Notes under the pieces: model-generated | What the model saw: only the letters and a program-made list of their open reading frames with translations | The model's database searches: none | Told to the model about the DNA's origin: nothing | Translations under genes and position numbers: made by a program | Shown: positions 13,172 to 28,100 of the stretch, piece after piece | Layout of the letters: each line of letters begins with the position of its first letter | Position numbering within the stretch: position 1 is the first letter of the stretch | From: Nematostella vectensis | Lineage: Eukaryota > Cnidaria > Anthozoa > Actiniaria > Edwardsiidae | Assembly (NCBI RefSeq): GCF_932526225.1 | Contig: NC_064037.1 | Coordinates: forward strand, 11,328,203-11,392,202 | Length of the DNA stretch: 64,000 bases | Reading direction: 5' to 3'

Positions 13172-16100
13172 TTAGCCGTTTAACACATGCTGCTGCTCTT
13201 CCGCTTCCTGTGCTATATTGGCCAAAACCACGTCCACATCGTCAGAGTCGGGCAGGACGTCCTACCACGAAAAGCAAAAGGGCCGAATTAAGTATTCGAA
13301 ATCAAGACATACCGTACAATAGGGCTGTTCCAGCTATAAGCATGCGCGCGCACTCGAAATTGAACCTTACCTCAAAAACTAGGAGGGGGGGGGTTGACAC
13401 CATTCCCACGATGCACTTTGTCAAAGCATATTATCAACAGCCGCGCGTCGTGATGGCGCGCTGATGATCTTAGTCATGAAGGCGGTAAGAGCAAGATGGA
13501 ATAGCTCAGACGCATTCCGAGGAAGAAAATAGCTTGATTATCGCCGAATGCCACGACAATGAAAATTCAAGATTTAAATTTGAAAACAGATTTTTTTTTT
13601 ACCTTTCAAATCCACGGCCTTCTCCCACGGGCCTTTATTACTCAATCCCGGACGATTTAAAATCGTCAAAAACGTTGAAAACGATACCATTTCGGTGCCG
13701 TGGGGACGGACGAAAACGGAACCTTTCGAAAACGATGGCGTGATAACTCAGGTCCAGTCCACTTGGCGCGCCAGTACGCATGCGCTGTAGAACTTGTTAT
13801 CGTTTTCTTATCGTTTCTGCGTTTTCGTGAGGACGCGGGGATCTTTTTGAAAACGGAACAAAAAGGTTGCGTTTTCAAACGAAAACGGATACGTGGGGAC
13901 AGGGTCTTACTCAGTCAAAAGCAAGAGACCATGATGTAAGAGAACGAATCCCCCGTATTAGGGTATGTTCCAATGATGACGTCCGTGAAAGCAATTTATA
14001 GAAGCAGTTATTTTTAGATACGCCTCTGATTGGTTAGCGCTCACGTTTCCTAGCAACATGAGTCAAACGCGCGATCACATCTTGAGCGATGTGAACCGGC
14101 AGAGGCTATTATGGAAATCTTTTTGACCGAAAACCATCCTTTTTTTACAAACGCTGTGAAAATGATCTTCCATAGAGTACGCTGGATCCAATCAACCGTT
14201 TCTCGGACATTGAAATGCATAGAGTGCGTGATTTTAGGCTCGGGGATTAATTCCCCAGTAAAAGTTTTCACGGCTGATTCGCAAATTATAAATCATATAA
14301 TCAATCAATCATAAATCTGTGTTTACAACACACAATTCTCTTCCAATTCCCTTTTAATGAAAAATATACATCCAGAACTTAATACCATTATATTCACACC
14401 GATATTGTGGTCATTAAGGCAGGTATTTCACAAATAAAAGATTTCAAGTCTCCATAATGAAGTAAATCTTATTCCGGTGACAAGGGTTTCTTGAGTGACA
14501 TGATTTCTGAACAATTGCGTGAATTGAAGTTCATTCATCATCTAAAAATATTGTAAATCAAAGAAAAATAAAGGCCTACTTGTATTTAATACATAACAGA
14601 CTGAGAATGCCTAAGTTTTTCATCTCACCGTATTGAAGAGAAAAAGAACTTTTTAGGAGTCAGCCTGATGCATCTTGAATGAACTCCAAACTCGCTGTTT
14701 CCCCGACGTCTTCCCATTCAATATTTATATAACATTTAGATAACTTAACATTAGATAACTTAACAGATACCAGGACACCATCCTACAAGTAGCATTGTAA
14801 TCATGAGCTATGAGAAGCAGCTAAAAGGATCAAAACAGGTAGCGAACGAAGTAAAAAGTGCAGAGGGAAAAAAAATGGGAAAATGTACTATAGCTCGCGA
14901 GGTGCCCATAACCAAATATGGCGCGATGAACCATATATGGATGCTATGATTGACAAGCTCGCGCAATCTAAAAATAGCTTTCATGGACGTTATCATGGGC
15001 CACGGGGATTCGTTCTCTTATATCATGGTCTCTTGTCAAAAGCTAAGACAACCGGTTCGTGCCCAAAATTTCGCATGTTTTCCTTTTTGAGAATCGCTTT
15101 TATGTTTTAGAACATTTTAAACTTCCTCTTGGTTCATATTTCAAATGACTACGCTCAATAGGGCTATTTTCGAAGTTTTGCTGAAGCCAGAAAGTTACCC
15201 GAAAAGTCTCGGGTGACTGCGAGGTCCCGAGAACTTTCCTAATATTTAAGCCATGTGAATTTCGGGCCCGAGAAGTTCGGGAAAGATCAAAATCTATAAA
15301 TCTATAAGAGAATCATCCTTTACATGAATCTTTGTGGTAAAATACGATGTTTGACGATATTTCAACAAATTTAGATACCATAAATTTTAAAGGAATTAGC
15401 CAGCTCTTCAAATTTAAGGAATAACACGTTTTCGGGCCCAAGAATCCTCGGGTGTTTCGAGAAACGGGCCCCTGGACAAGAGAGCATAAGAGAGGGACAC
15501 TTTGGTATTACCCGCCCGCCATGTCGTGTCCGAATCCGGCTATTTTTAGTAACCACCACCCCACCACTGCGCGTGAGCATTTTTACTCACCCTACCCCCG
15601 CGCTTTGGCATTTACATCTTGTTTGCCGCCGTTTTAGGACTTGAAACCGAAAAAAACCCACCCTATTTCCACAAATACCATCGAAAATTTCATTTTAGCA
15701 TCAAGGATACGGGCAGTTGCAGTTTATTAAGGGGATCTAGTACTTCGAGGATTGCAAGATTTCCTAAACGAGACTTCATTCAAAATTAGATTAATATTAG
15801 ATATAATATTGATTTTTGTGAGTATCCCTGTGAATTGAGGAATCCAAGAAAAATACACTTTATAAAAGTTATCCTTGTAGCGAGGGAATGCATTTTTGTG
15901 ATGATCAAAGCCAGCAAGCTTTTGTAAAAGTGAGGAAATAAAGAGGGAGATATTACTGTATTTCTATGATGTTATTATTATGTTATAATATTATGTTGTT
16001 ATTATACAAGCTGGTGTCGGGATTTGAATCAAACGCAGTATCACAGCCATTTTATCTCTCGTCGGTTTTTTTCTTTCTAATTTGACTTCGCCGCTCAGAC

Positions 16101-19100
16101 AAACAAAACATTCAAACTATTCAGGGATTTAGCTTTCTGTGAGTATATTTGCCAATCTTGGTAACTTAAGTTAGACCTGTTTTCTTCTTCCGAGTTATTT
16201 AACATGATCTCTTTTCATTCCTCTCGAGTTGGCAAAACAACAACACGCAACCCGCGGGGGAGTAGGACAAAATAAAAGGAGCAAATCCTCACGCGCAGTG
16301 GTGGGGTGGTGGTTACTAAAAATAGCCGGATTCGGACGCGGGATTGGCGCGCGGGTAATACCAGTGTCCCTCTTATCTTATGCTCTCTTGCCCCTGGACT
16401 AGTATCTATCGTAATGCGCGCGTAAACGCATAACTTGAATGGCATATTAGAAACTCAACCACCGAATCGAGTATTGGACCCAAAGCCCAAGGGTACGTTA
16501 AAGTAACTCACCCCGCTATGCAATGCGACGATGAGCTGACGGGCTGATCTTCGAAGTCCCGAGAGCTTTCTGCAAGCTTCGGTTCTCGCGTCGCTTGTCT
16601 GAGCCAACTGTTGTTCTACTTCAGCCTTCTGCCTCTCTAATTCTGCAACCCTACCCTCCGCCTCTTCTGCACGTTTTTGTAAATCCGTTACCAACTAAAA
16701 CACCATAACATAAAACCCCATTTAAAGTTAAGACTACTTTCAAGATGTAAATATAATGCACATGTACTAATGTGATATATGTATATCCTATTTATAAGGT
16801 ACCTCTTTCAGGTGGCGCTCGTAATTCGATTTGAAGTCAGCCTGAAAAAAATTCAATATAGAAGTTTTATAATCCGCAGTATTATTTATTGCGATTTTCA
16901 CTATTCTGTGAATCATTGCGGCGAGCTTGAGACCTGTGTTTTTAATGAATTCAGAAAAAAAATCACTGTTTCAGACGATTATAGCGCGTAAGAAATCAAC
17001 TATATAGTATTCTTTTGAGTATCGCTCAAAAGTTTTTTTTTAAAGAGGTTATCTACATCTAAACGACATTGCGGTGACGCACCATGGGGAAGTCCCGAAG
17101 TTCTTCCAATGACAAACTATGTATTTGTTCTCTCGAGACCGAGTAATCAGGTGGGATGAAGAACACCAAGCAGTCCCTAAAAACACCAAATAATCAGATT
17201 ACAGGGGTTTCGATTGACAATGAAACAGTAAAGGAGGACTTCAAGCGAAAAACAATACGCATCAGGGTTTACCACAGAAAAAAAATCTTAAGGGTCACGG
17301 ACTATGTTAAATTTTCCCGAAGTCTAGCAATAAAGCTTGACACCGCCAATAGAAAATAAGTTGCTAGTGATAGTACCAGGCACGTGTATTTACCTTAGCG
17401 ACCTGCCCAGCTGCTGTAGTATCTCTTCACGTTCAGCGAAGGACGAGACGTTAGTGTCCGGTGACCGGACGGGTGACGTCATGTCAAAATTTGTAACAGC
17501 CGCTGCCGTGCAGGCTAGCCCTATGGTAGTGGTTGTACTGGGTAACTCTACAGCTGGGCTGGCGGGTTGACTCGCCTGGCGACTTGGCGGAGATGCGACT
17601 GATGAGCGAGGGGATGTGACAGATGTTGGTGACGTAGGTATCGTCGCTGACGTTTGTGAAATAGGGCCATCTTTCTGCTATCGAAACAAATCGATTGACT
17701 ATATATTCATGGTATGGAGATAATTTGTGCTAGTAAAGAATCTTAAACGCGTTGATCCGTAGTTAAAGCCGCATTGTCACCAGTTTACTTCCGGTCGAAT
17801 ACGTAACAATATCCGATGATTTTTAACGGAAGACGCGAAAAATATTTCAAAATATTGAAAGCAATGTGTCTATTGGAAGTTTCTTTGAGGATGTGATTGA
17901 TAATTTAAAGCGGATGGCCTGTTAAATATCTCGGATTTTAATAGATTATTTTGTCTTTTAACGGTTGAAGTTTCTGTCGGACCTCCGGAAGTTTAACTGG
18001 TGACAATGCGGCTTTAAGACGTACCTCTAGCAAGTGGATTTCTGGACCTGGGTACACGTACCTGAAACGACAGATTGGATTAACAATGACACGGCTTAAT
18101 GACTGGGATTACCCTGTAAAGATCAGTTGCCAGTAAATCATTCTCTATCTACCCAGTTCAAGCTGTTCACCTTTAATACTGAAGGGCTATTATAATAGCT
18201 TTCTTATTATTATTATTTATATTATTATTATTATTTATATTATTATTTATATTATTATAATTATTATTATAATTATTATTATTATTATTTATATTATTAT
18301 TATCATTATCATTAAATAATATTAATATCTTATAATAATATAAATATCTTATTATTAATAATAATAAGAGCGCGTTATTATGATAGCTCTCTGCTTACCA
18401 TTTATCGAATTTATCCTTTGGGTGATCTCGATACTTGACCTTGACTTTAGTTACACCATTATTGCTCTGTTTGACCTGGATGACTGTAGCCACGTGCCAC
18501 TCGTCATTCTCGGTTCTGCCTTCGCACAAACGCCCTTGCAACGAAACAATATCTGGTACGGAGTCTAAAGGATTGAATATAATCAAATTAACACTTGAGC
18601 TTGGAGGGGGATGAAGAGAGGGTATATTTGTCGAGTAGGTGATGGTTGGGTGGAGAAGGAATGAAATGTAAGCACATATTTCATAGGCAAAAAGGTATGT
18701 GGAATCGGGTTTATAATGTACCGATCTAGTTACAAGCGAATTGACAGGTGGTACAACAGCCTACGTGCTCAACAGACAAACGTTGAAGGTGGGTGTATGT
18801 ACGTTAGATGGGGCAGTGGTGGCATTGATTGATCTACCCGCTTATATATGGGGAGTTGGTAAAGAAGCCGATAACAGACGACTACCCACAGGGGCGGATC
18901 CAGAAGTTCCAGAGGGAAGGGGGGGGGGGGGGGGGGAGGGGAAGCAACAGTTTCAAGATAGGGCCCCGGATTCATTGTTTTTCTGTGTTATTATTATTTT
19001 TTAAGCCAAATATCTGAGAAAAAAAAAGGCTGCCCTGACCCATGGGCGAAGGGAAACTTGGTGGAATGGGGTTACATAGTTTGGGTAGGTAAGGGAGCAG

Positions 19101-22100
19101 AACAAATTTGGGGTATATTTTTGTTATACCCCTGGACTAGAAACAGCCGGAGGAGTTCAAAGGGAGCAGAACAAATTTGGGGTATATTTTTGTTATACCC
19201 CTGGACTAGAAACAGCCGGAGGAGTGAAATTGGGCTTCAAAGTTTGATTGGGTAAGGGATCGGGAGAGGGGAATGTAATATGGGCAAAGAACCTACGTTG
19301 TGAAGGCGAGGGAGCTGGGCTTGCCACTGAGAGTTCACTGTCACTGCTCCATTCCATGTTGGGATCTTCCTTTTTCCTCTTGGAACTTGACTGAGCCTGC
19401 AAGTTAAAGATGTTATGACATGCTAATAAAGACAATTAAGAGTAATAAGGGAGTGTATCAAAGTAGAAAATTACCTCCTGTTTCACAGGCAGTGTGAGCG
19501 GCCGCTTCTGTCCCTGGGATAGAAAAGAATCAACTGAAAACGTTCAACAGGCTCAGCATAATGCGTATTAGGATTTTAAATGTGACGTGCTAAAAACATG
19601 TTTGATACTGTATAAGTGTATTACAAAAATATATAGATTTTTTATGTAGCAATGAGAGAAGGGAAAGGAAAGGGATGTTTGAATGGTATATTTAAGAATG
19701 CAAGCATTAACGAAATTGTTTGGGCGGTATAAATGGGCCAAAATACAAATACTATCATCTGAAATATTTAACTAAAATCAATTAAACCTGTACATTTACA
19801 GTACTTTTGAAATACCTGTGAACATTTTAATTCATTTTTGCAAAATACTTGGGCAGCTTACAGCTTATTCCACTTTCTCATTCTAAATATCGTTTTCTTT
19901 GAGCACAGTAAAGTTTGTCACCTGGCTTTGTGAAGCTTCGTTGGCGTTGCTATCTGCGTTCAGGTTCCTCGTAGCTCTTTGCTGAAAATTTAGACGTTAA
20001 ATGAATGAGTATCGAGTAATTACGAATGAGTATGTATAAGTGTAATAAACGAATTTCCTAGTAGCCTTTTACTGTCATCATTATGTCACTAGCTTACCGC
20101 AGCAGCCCTTTGAGGAGGAGCTTGTACTTGAGGTGTTCTTGTCGGCTTGGCAACCTAATAGGTACATAGTACGATCAACACACATCCGAATCTGAGCAAT
20201 TTTGTTCGAGCTAAGTCTTGTATAAATAAAGCCACTAGGAGTACTCAAAAACCACTAACCTTAAAACCAAGTTTTTACTGAGTCCCTCTAGCCAAAATTT
20301 TGAAATACGCTTCATCTCTTTTGATGCCCCCCTCCCTCCTCTTAAAATGAAATAAAAAAATATATACCTACTGTAATACCCTTCCTGGAGTACAAATGAT
20401 TCATCATTGAATACAGAAAAAGGCTTTCGGAAATTAGACAAAAATCTTTATTAAAGCCGCATTGTCACCAGTTTACTTCCGGAGGTCCGACGGAAACCTC
20501 AACCGTTAAAAGACAAAAGAATCTATTTGAATCCGAAATATTTAACAGGCCATCCGCTCTAAATTAGCAGTCACATGCTCAAAGAAACTTCCAATAGACA
20601 CACTGCTTTCTATATTTTGAAATATTTTTCGTGTTTTCCGTTTAAAATCATCGGAGATTCTTACGTAATCGACCGGAAGTAAACTGGTGTAAATGCGGCT
20701 TTAAGTCCTCTCACCCCACTTCGAGCCCCAGGGGAGGGGGAGGGCTTATTAGAGGTTTCATTACGGTACCTGTTTCGGTGGCGGTGCTGCCACGCGTTGC
20801 TGTCTTTGAGCAGGAGTAGCCTGAGGTTGTCGCGGACGGGGAGAAGGCTGCCTTGAATTACCTGATACCCTAGTCGCAGCAGAGGCGGACTGTCAAAATA
20901 AAGGATGATGCTTGCCTTGAAACGTTATGGCAAATAATACAGCTAGAGAAATTTCAAATGTTGGAAGCCTACAGAGATCACTTGGCAAGTCTAAATTCGG
21001 ACTAAAATTGAGTTGAAATCCCTCTTGTGCATTTCTATAGTCTTTCGGGAAAGGTGTAGCAAATCTTAGTCTTTCTTCCGGTCATACAAAAACTGCATTT
21101 AGAGTGCTTACATGACATACCTGCGGTGATGCAGCCCTGTGCGACGTTTCATCCATGCTTGTAGACGGTTGGGCACCTGTTCTTCGCTGGAATTAAAGTG
21201 TTTGATGCAAGTTTACCTGCCAACATTCTAACTGGAGACGGTTGGAATTACCGCGTTCCTTACCTGTAGTTCTTCCAGTTTTTGCTGGTTCTTTTTCAGC
21301 TCTTTCTCAAGTGCTTCGCGTTTTTCCTCGGCGGTCTTAACAACTTTCTTCAAGGTGGCTTTTGGAATATCAACAGCTTGCTCAGGCTTATGACAACTGC
21401 AGGACAGATTCGATAATGAGTGTGAGTCCGTAAAGTTAAGGAACCCTTACCGATTTTCTGAAACTATTCAATCAGTTTTCGTCACACGGAAAACGTAACA
21501 TCTCATGCATTTTCACGAGCTAGCTCAGCCAATGTTTAGCCGTCGTTCAGAGAAATGGACCCCAATCGCTACCCCCTTTTAACACCAAATGGGTATGCCC
21601 TCCATCCTCACCCCTTCAAGACCTACTGGGGACGCCCTTACGGGAAAGGATAAAAAAGGTTTGACAGTTATGCGAGAGGGTATGTGTACTTACTGTTTGT
21701 ATTCATTCAATGGGTGGTTCCTGCAGCACCAGTCATCGGGAAGATCTTTACCGATTAGACTAGAATGGAACGGCAGCGACCGCCACTTCAGGCATTTATC
21801 TGAAACGAGACATCTTTTTCTATACTCCATTCCAATTCTTTTCCCTGACATGTCAGCCCGGCCGAAAAGTGATCTTTTCGCCAGATTTTACACATTTTCA
21901 TAAATCATGTATATGCCTATTTCGAAAAGGTTTTCCGGAGAATCATTGTATAGTATTTGTGGCTCATGGATATCAAATAAATAAGCATACGTAAATATAA
22001 AAAAAAAAAAAAAATACACCGAGGCAGGAGGAGGGAAGATTTTGAGGGGGGGGGGGGGGGTCCAACATTTTTTAACCACCAAAAGGGGGAGGGGCTCCGA

Positions 22101-25100
22101 AAGTCCGAAAGAAAGGTCCTTCAAAGGGGGGGGGGGGCTCTGAATTTTTTACGAGCCATACTTTTCAACTATGATCTAGACCCTGCCAACTATTGCATGG
22201 TGGTGAAATACGACTTAAGCGTTGAGGCAATTACAAGCAAAAGACATAAAACGAAACAAGAAAGGTATGCTTCACAATGCTTACCACATTGAACATATAT
22301 CGTTGAATCCATCATGCGTTTACGTAAGTATCTCGGCTCGTTTGAGGGGCTTTCCTGTAGCTTCTCGCTTAGGTAACCATATGTCTCCCTAGGGTACACA
22401 AAGGAGGCATTTATACGTGTGATGAGGTTAGTAGTTCTTCAACTTAATAATAAATAGTGAATCCAAAAGACAGACAGTATTGAAGACAATTTTGTCAATA
22501 CTTACCAAAATTTCTTCGGACCTTGTGAGGCTAAAAGACAAACAAATGCAGACGTGAGATAAATAAAACATCTATTTTAGCAAAAGGAAATTTACATACC
22601 AATAGGACATTCTGACCAGTAATGATCCAAATGCTCCCCTAACGCCCTCGTGAGTGACTTGAACTCCTACACAGATCGAAGGTACGCGAGGTGAGTACGA
22701 TAAGTTTACGTGACAATGTGAAAACCAAGAATTGAAAGCGCGCTTGGAATGGTAGCTAGCTATTTCTCTTTATTTTTTCTGCGTGAACTAAACAACTTTT
22801 GCGCTAAAAGACACATTTCACAGTCAATGGCTTAGATGAACACGATTTTATTTTATATTTAGGGGGCAGGAAGTTACCTTTCGTTATAGTGTAACACGGA
22901 ACTTGATTGGGTAGAGTCTATTAAACTGTAAGGGGCCCTAAAGCCCCATTGGCAACCAAAGCGATAGTTGTTGTTTTGAAATAGCGCCATTGTCTTGCGA
23001 GCGATTGGAGAACTATAATACGCATAATTATGCACTACCGACACTCGAGGTGCGTGTTTAATCTTGTTTTCGCCGGTGAAAAAAGCCACAGTATTTAGGA
23101 AGACCGGAAGATAACGTAACGAAGAAACGACCAAGCAATGCTTGCTTCAGGAAAAGGATCATTGACAAATAAAGATTGATGTCATTAGGAAAGATGTTGG
23201 TTTATTCCACCCGATCACTCAGACTCGAAACTATTCTTTGTTTTATCACTGATTAAGTACTATAACAAGTAATTAAAACTTTAGGTTAATAACCATGAAG
23301 CGAGAAGTTTAGGAGAATATATGCCGAACAGATAGAAATGTTTGTTCCTCTTGAATTTTCTGGGTTGCATCGAGGCTCACCTTTGAATTGAACCTGCTAT
23401 TTTCATTCCCTCTATATGTGAATGAGTGGCTCGGAGTCTAAAAACCTTTGACTTCCAGGAAAACTAAACCCATATCCCTGTGTAGTCGTTGTGATTGTTA
23501 TCACGCAATGCGTGCAAGATACTGGTATCGAAACGAACGCAAAAAAAAGCGAAGAATGTTCTTATCTTGTGTTAAATATACTCATAAAATGCAAAAGGAA
23601 TTCTGTATTGTTCTTGACGACGTTTAATACAAGTTTCACGAACCTTTTTACATACTTCAATTTTCCCGTAACCTTCGGCTTCTGCTGGAGATGGTACCGC
23701 TTTCATGACATCGCATAAATACCAGCATATAGTTAAATCTTAGAATTATTTGCCAGGTATTGTTGTGAAGCGGTAAAGTAATAACTATGTAAAACTTTAA
23801 GCCTTATTTCGACGATTTTAACGCGATTTTAACAACGATGGAAGAGGTTTCTTAGAAGTTTAAAACAATTTGTAGACTTTCTATTTTACATCAGCGCTAA
23901 AATAGAGCCTCGATCTGATGTAGGCTTGGTTGTTTATGGGCCTTTAAGGTTGGAACTTTTATGAGAGGCTGTAAATTTTAGAAGGGGTATTTACTCTTTA
24001 AACTTGGTTAATCTGGAGAGCGATAGTAGGGTTCAAACCTTGTGATCGGCGAAATCTTGCTTATTATGTGTCGGTTCGAGAACTAAGTAAGGTATGTCCA
24101 CTATTCCGATCACTCCATAGCCCTTTCTGTAAACCAGACAAAGTGTAAATCAGTCCTTTGTAGGTGGATAAAAGTAGCAGACAAAGTGTAAATCAGTCCT
24201 TTGTAGGTGGATAAAAGTAGCAGACGTTCACACTCACATGCCACCCTCCGTTTGGCAGCCGACTTTCTCGTACAGCTTGATTAGCCGACTGCAGTTGTAC
24301 ACCATGACACCACAGCACTTCCTGTTCTCCAGGTTAATACCAAACATGAACTTGAGAGTCTTTGGATCTTTTGTTGACCTAGATGACAGTGGATCTCAAT
24401 TTAACCGGGAAAGTTACTAGAACCACTGTGAGAATAATGAGTATAGAGTATTTTCGTAGACATCCACGGTTCAAGCTCGGTTCCAGAATGTTCTTGTTCA
24501 TTACGGTAGCATACATTTACGAAAGCGAATTAACCTTAGAACTGGTATCTCGGAGATTTTCCGAGTGAGCATTTCCGGGGAAGATCATGATTCAGCGACA
24601 GTTCATCCAAATAGCTCAAGCTAAACAGGGTGTCTCCCAGCTCCCTGGACTAACTTACTTTCTTTTCATCATAGCAGTTTTCTTTTTCATTATCACATCG
24701 GCTTGTGCTTCTGCAACCTCTTTATTTAGTTTTCTTTGGTCCGCCTAAGTAAAAAAATACCGACGATGGTCAACAACCGTATCTAAAGCATGTCAAAAGA
24801 AACAACACACGCCAAATCAAGTACCATAGACATCTTTGACAGATTAGCTGGATCCTCCATCTCACTGCAAGTAATAATATTTTAATCAACTTTTATCGAT
24901 ATTATCGTATTAGACTATCGAGAAATTAACGATATCACCACTTACTTTTTATGAGCAACGACATCGCGGCAATTGCTTTGCGCTGAAATAATAATAAAAA
25001 AAAACGAGATTGGCTTTCTTATGTCGTAGAAGAAAAAGTCGTCGATGAAAAGGTCGGTTGAGGCAAAAGATGAAAGTGTCGGCTCACCGAGTTTGTACTC

Positions 25101-28100
25101 TTCCTCAGCTTTATCCGCCTCCTTCTCGGATCGTCGTTTGAATCTGCTTGATGTGAACTGGTATTCTCTGTAGAGATGGAATAACATTTGACGAATAAAA
25201 CCCTGTAAATCGCTAAGGTGTTTGTTTGTTTGTTTGTTTGTTTGTTTGTTTCTTCACTGATCTTGTCACTCCCTCCCCTCGCCCAAGTTTAAAAAGAATT
25301 AATAATCTCGCTTGCCTAACTACGATGTCGATGGCAAGAAGAACGTAACGCTTTTAAGCTTAGCGTTCAATTAAACTCGTTTCGATAGAACTTACTTCCT
25401 TTTATAAGTCCAAAACATGTAGCTGTAAACCTAGGACCTTATTTCAACCATACATACAGTCCTCGCTAGACGGTGTTTTCAAATCGTGGTTTATAAATAA
25501 ATCAGACAGCGCAATTTTTACCGAAGACGTGAATTGTCAGGGATGGTTACATACTGGACCATCAAGCATGCATTTATTGCTATTTTACAACATATGTTAC
25601 TTACCTTGGCTTATACAAGCACGTGATCAGCCTTCTTGTATGAACCTTTTTATGCTGTGAATGAAGATTTTATAGTGTTAAAAGCAAAATCTTCGCGTAC
25701 AAAAATACTCGCGTAGCCAGGATGAGGTGCGGGGCCGCCCAGCTATATCAAATTAGGCTTGGCGATTTTGACGGCCGAGGAGGATTAAAGCGTCCTCAAT
25801 GACCACCCATAGTTTTCCATCAGAATGTTCACCAACAAATCCCGTTATATAGAGGCAAGGCTTTCAAATATGATGGCTTGTGTTGAGATAAAACTTGTTA
25901 CCTGTATATAGATCTTCATCTTTGGATCCAAGTATAAAATGGCCGAGTATGCACGGAAAGACTTCCGCTCAGGAAGAACACTGGAAGAGAGCAAAGGCAA
26001 TAAATGCAATTTATTCTGAACCAGTCACTCGCCTAATTTTCGGGGAGTTTGGTTGTATGTTTGCCTTTTTATGCGACACTTCTCTGCCATTCAGCATTTA
26101 TTTAGATTCCGAAAAGTTGGTCCAGAAAAGGTTTCCGGCTCCAAGAACTTCCGGATGTTTCGAGAAACGAGCACCCACTACAAAAAGCAACCTCGCCAGT
26201 GACAGAAAACGAACTTACGAATCGTCCTCGCAGTATCTTTCTCCAGCATTTGGGTCCGCCATCTTGATGTCGTGTGGATCCGACACGATCTGAAATGAAA
26301 AAAAAAACGCATAGAGGCATATAACAAATAAATGTTAAAATCATTGTAAGAATCCAGGCATAACGAATAAATGTTAAAATCATTGTAAGAATCCAGGCAT
26401 AACGAATAAATGTTAAAATCATTGTAAGAATTGTCTTTGAGCGTTGCTTACGTCTAGCTCTGGTTCGCCATTATCCATGGTCTGCATGTTATACACGACG
26501 ACGAGAGTCCCTAGAAGGCATGACGATGATAATGACTATGTGCGTGTTTGTTAAAGACAATTCGCTAAAATAAATAAATGCCGCTTAGTTAAGGTATCTT
26601 GTAAAGTTTAAAAACCACCCTGCTATTTTTTAATGAACATTTTTAGTCTCTCGCGCTCGCCTATAGACCATTTTAAAAAAAAGGCGACGACAACAACATA
26701 CGGGACATTTTGTCGTTCTTTCCTCCGTGGAATGCAATTCGCCAGATGCTGCTGCAATCAGTGACAACGTGCCGCGATGAAGAGCAGCTTTTTTTGTAAT
26801 TTTCCAATTTTATTTTTAAATGGATGAATGAATGAATGAATGGGGAATCTAATCACTCTCCTTGCAGCTGAATTACAGATTTAGACGTGGTCGAATTGAA
26901 GGCATAGAAAGGCGCCTCAGCCCATTTTACTCATGTCTGAGCACGGATCACAGCTTGAATCGAAATTGTTGGTTTTGTGGAGGGAGGAAACCAGAGAACC
27001 AGAAAAAAAAACCCTGGGAGCAAAGGCGAGACCACCTAAGCTCAGCTCACGTCGGAACCGGGAATCGAACCCGGATCCCAGCAGTGAGAGGCACAGGCAC
27101 TACAGAGCGACGCCCTGCTAAGGCTCCCTGTCAGGCTACACCTGTTCCCCTTCCCACTGACAGCACAACCAGTAAAAACCGTCAACACTGAAAACATATA
27201 TGCGTAAAATCTTTGTTTACTGACGACTAAACAAGAACTGTAACGTTTAATCAAGAGGGGGTAAACATTCCATTCATATTTCCGCCGTTCAAGGTATTAC
27301 TTGTCGCGCTGTAATCCGTTGTTGTTTTGGCTGCGAGTTTTCCTTGGGAAGCTTTGAAGGGATAATTTGTATAGTGGTTTATCTTATTTTTCAAAACAAA
27401 CAATGCAGTACACTAAGCTTTACAGAAGAACTCGCATTAACTTATTTTTTTTTGTCCATCATATAGGAGAGCCCTGATATGCGAGGCAATTTTTTAGAAG
27501 TTGTAAGAATAGCTTGAAAATCAGTCCCTTATATGCAAAGTATACCTCATCCGCAAGTCCTATTCTTGGAAACTTTTGAAGTAAACGGTTGAAACATATC
27601 CTTTCTGGCAAGACTTATTTTGCAATAATCTTGTACAAACCTGTTTTATTCAGTTTATCAAACTCATCAAGAAGATCCTGTTCGGTCTTGAAAGGCGAGT
27701 ACTTCATGATAATTCCCACCTCCAACCGGTGGTCAGCAAGCTTTGAGGAAAAGATGAGCACGGTCAGATACCCACAAAAAAACGTCCATTCGATACGTCT
27801 TCTCGCTCTTACGGAGCGAGAACAAGTGCAGACATTGTAATGTATTCCCATACTTTCAAGGTCTTCCAAACATGATGTGTAGGCAAGCATTAGTGAATAA
27901 AAGACAGGACGTCTGTGCGTTGCATTTTTAGTTTGAAGACAAGGGATCCTTGTGAATGTTCACCGGCTACAAATGAGCTTGATAATGCGTGGCTGAAAAA
28001 TACTCTCATAACGGTATTTGTGATTGGAGGGTAGCCATTGTCATTCTTCACTTTTAAGGTTTCTCGCGTTGTAAACCAATGAGTGTTAATGAAAGTACCT

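Noticed and set aside
14640-14720. Candidate last MORC2 exon with acidic codons
   Set aside because: Its acceptor is poor. The exon at 13261-13172 has a good acceptor, correct phase and a better acidic tail.
17156-17359. Basic 67-codon frame on plus
   Set aside because: It lies opposite a supported MORC2 exon (17176-17083) and intron, without splice or promoter support.
26102-26422. Repetitive open frame on minus (ILTFIRYAW units)
   Set aside because: It is produced by the 39-bp tandem repeat beside a MORC2 exon and has no protein features.
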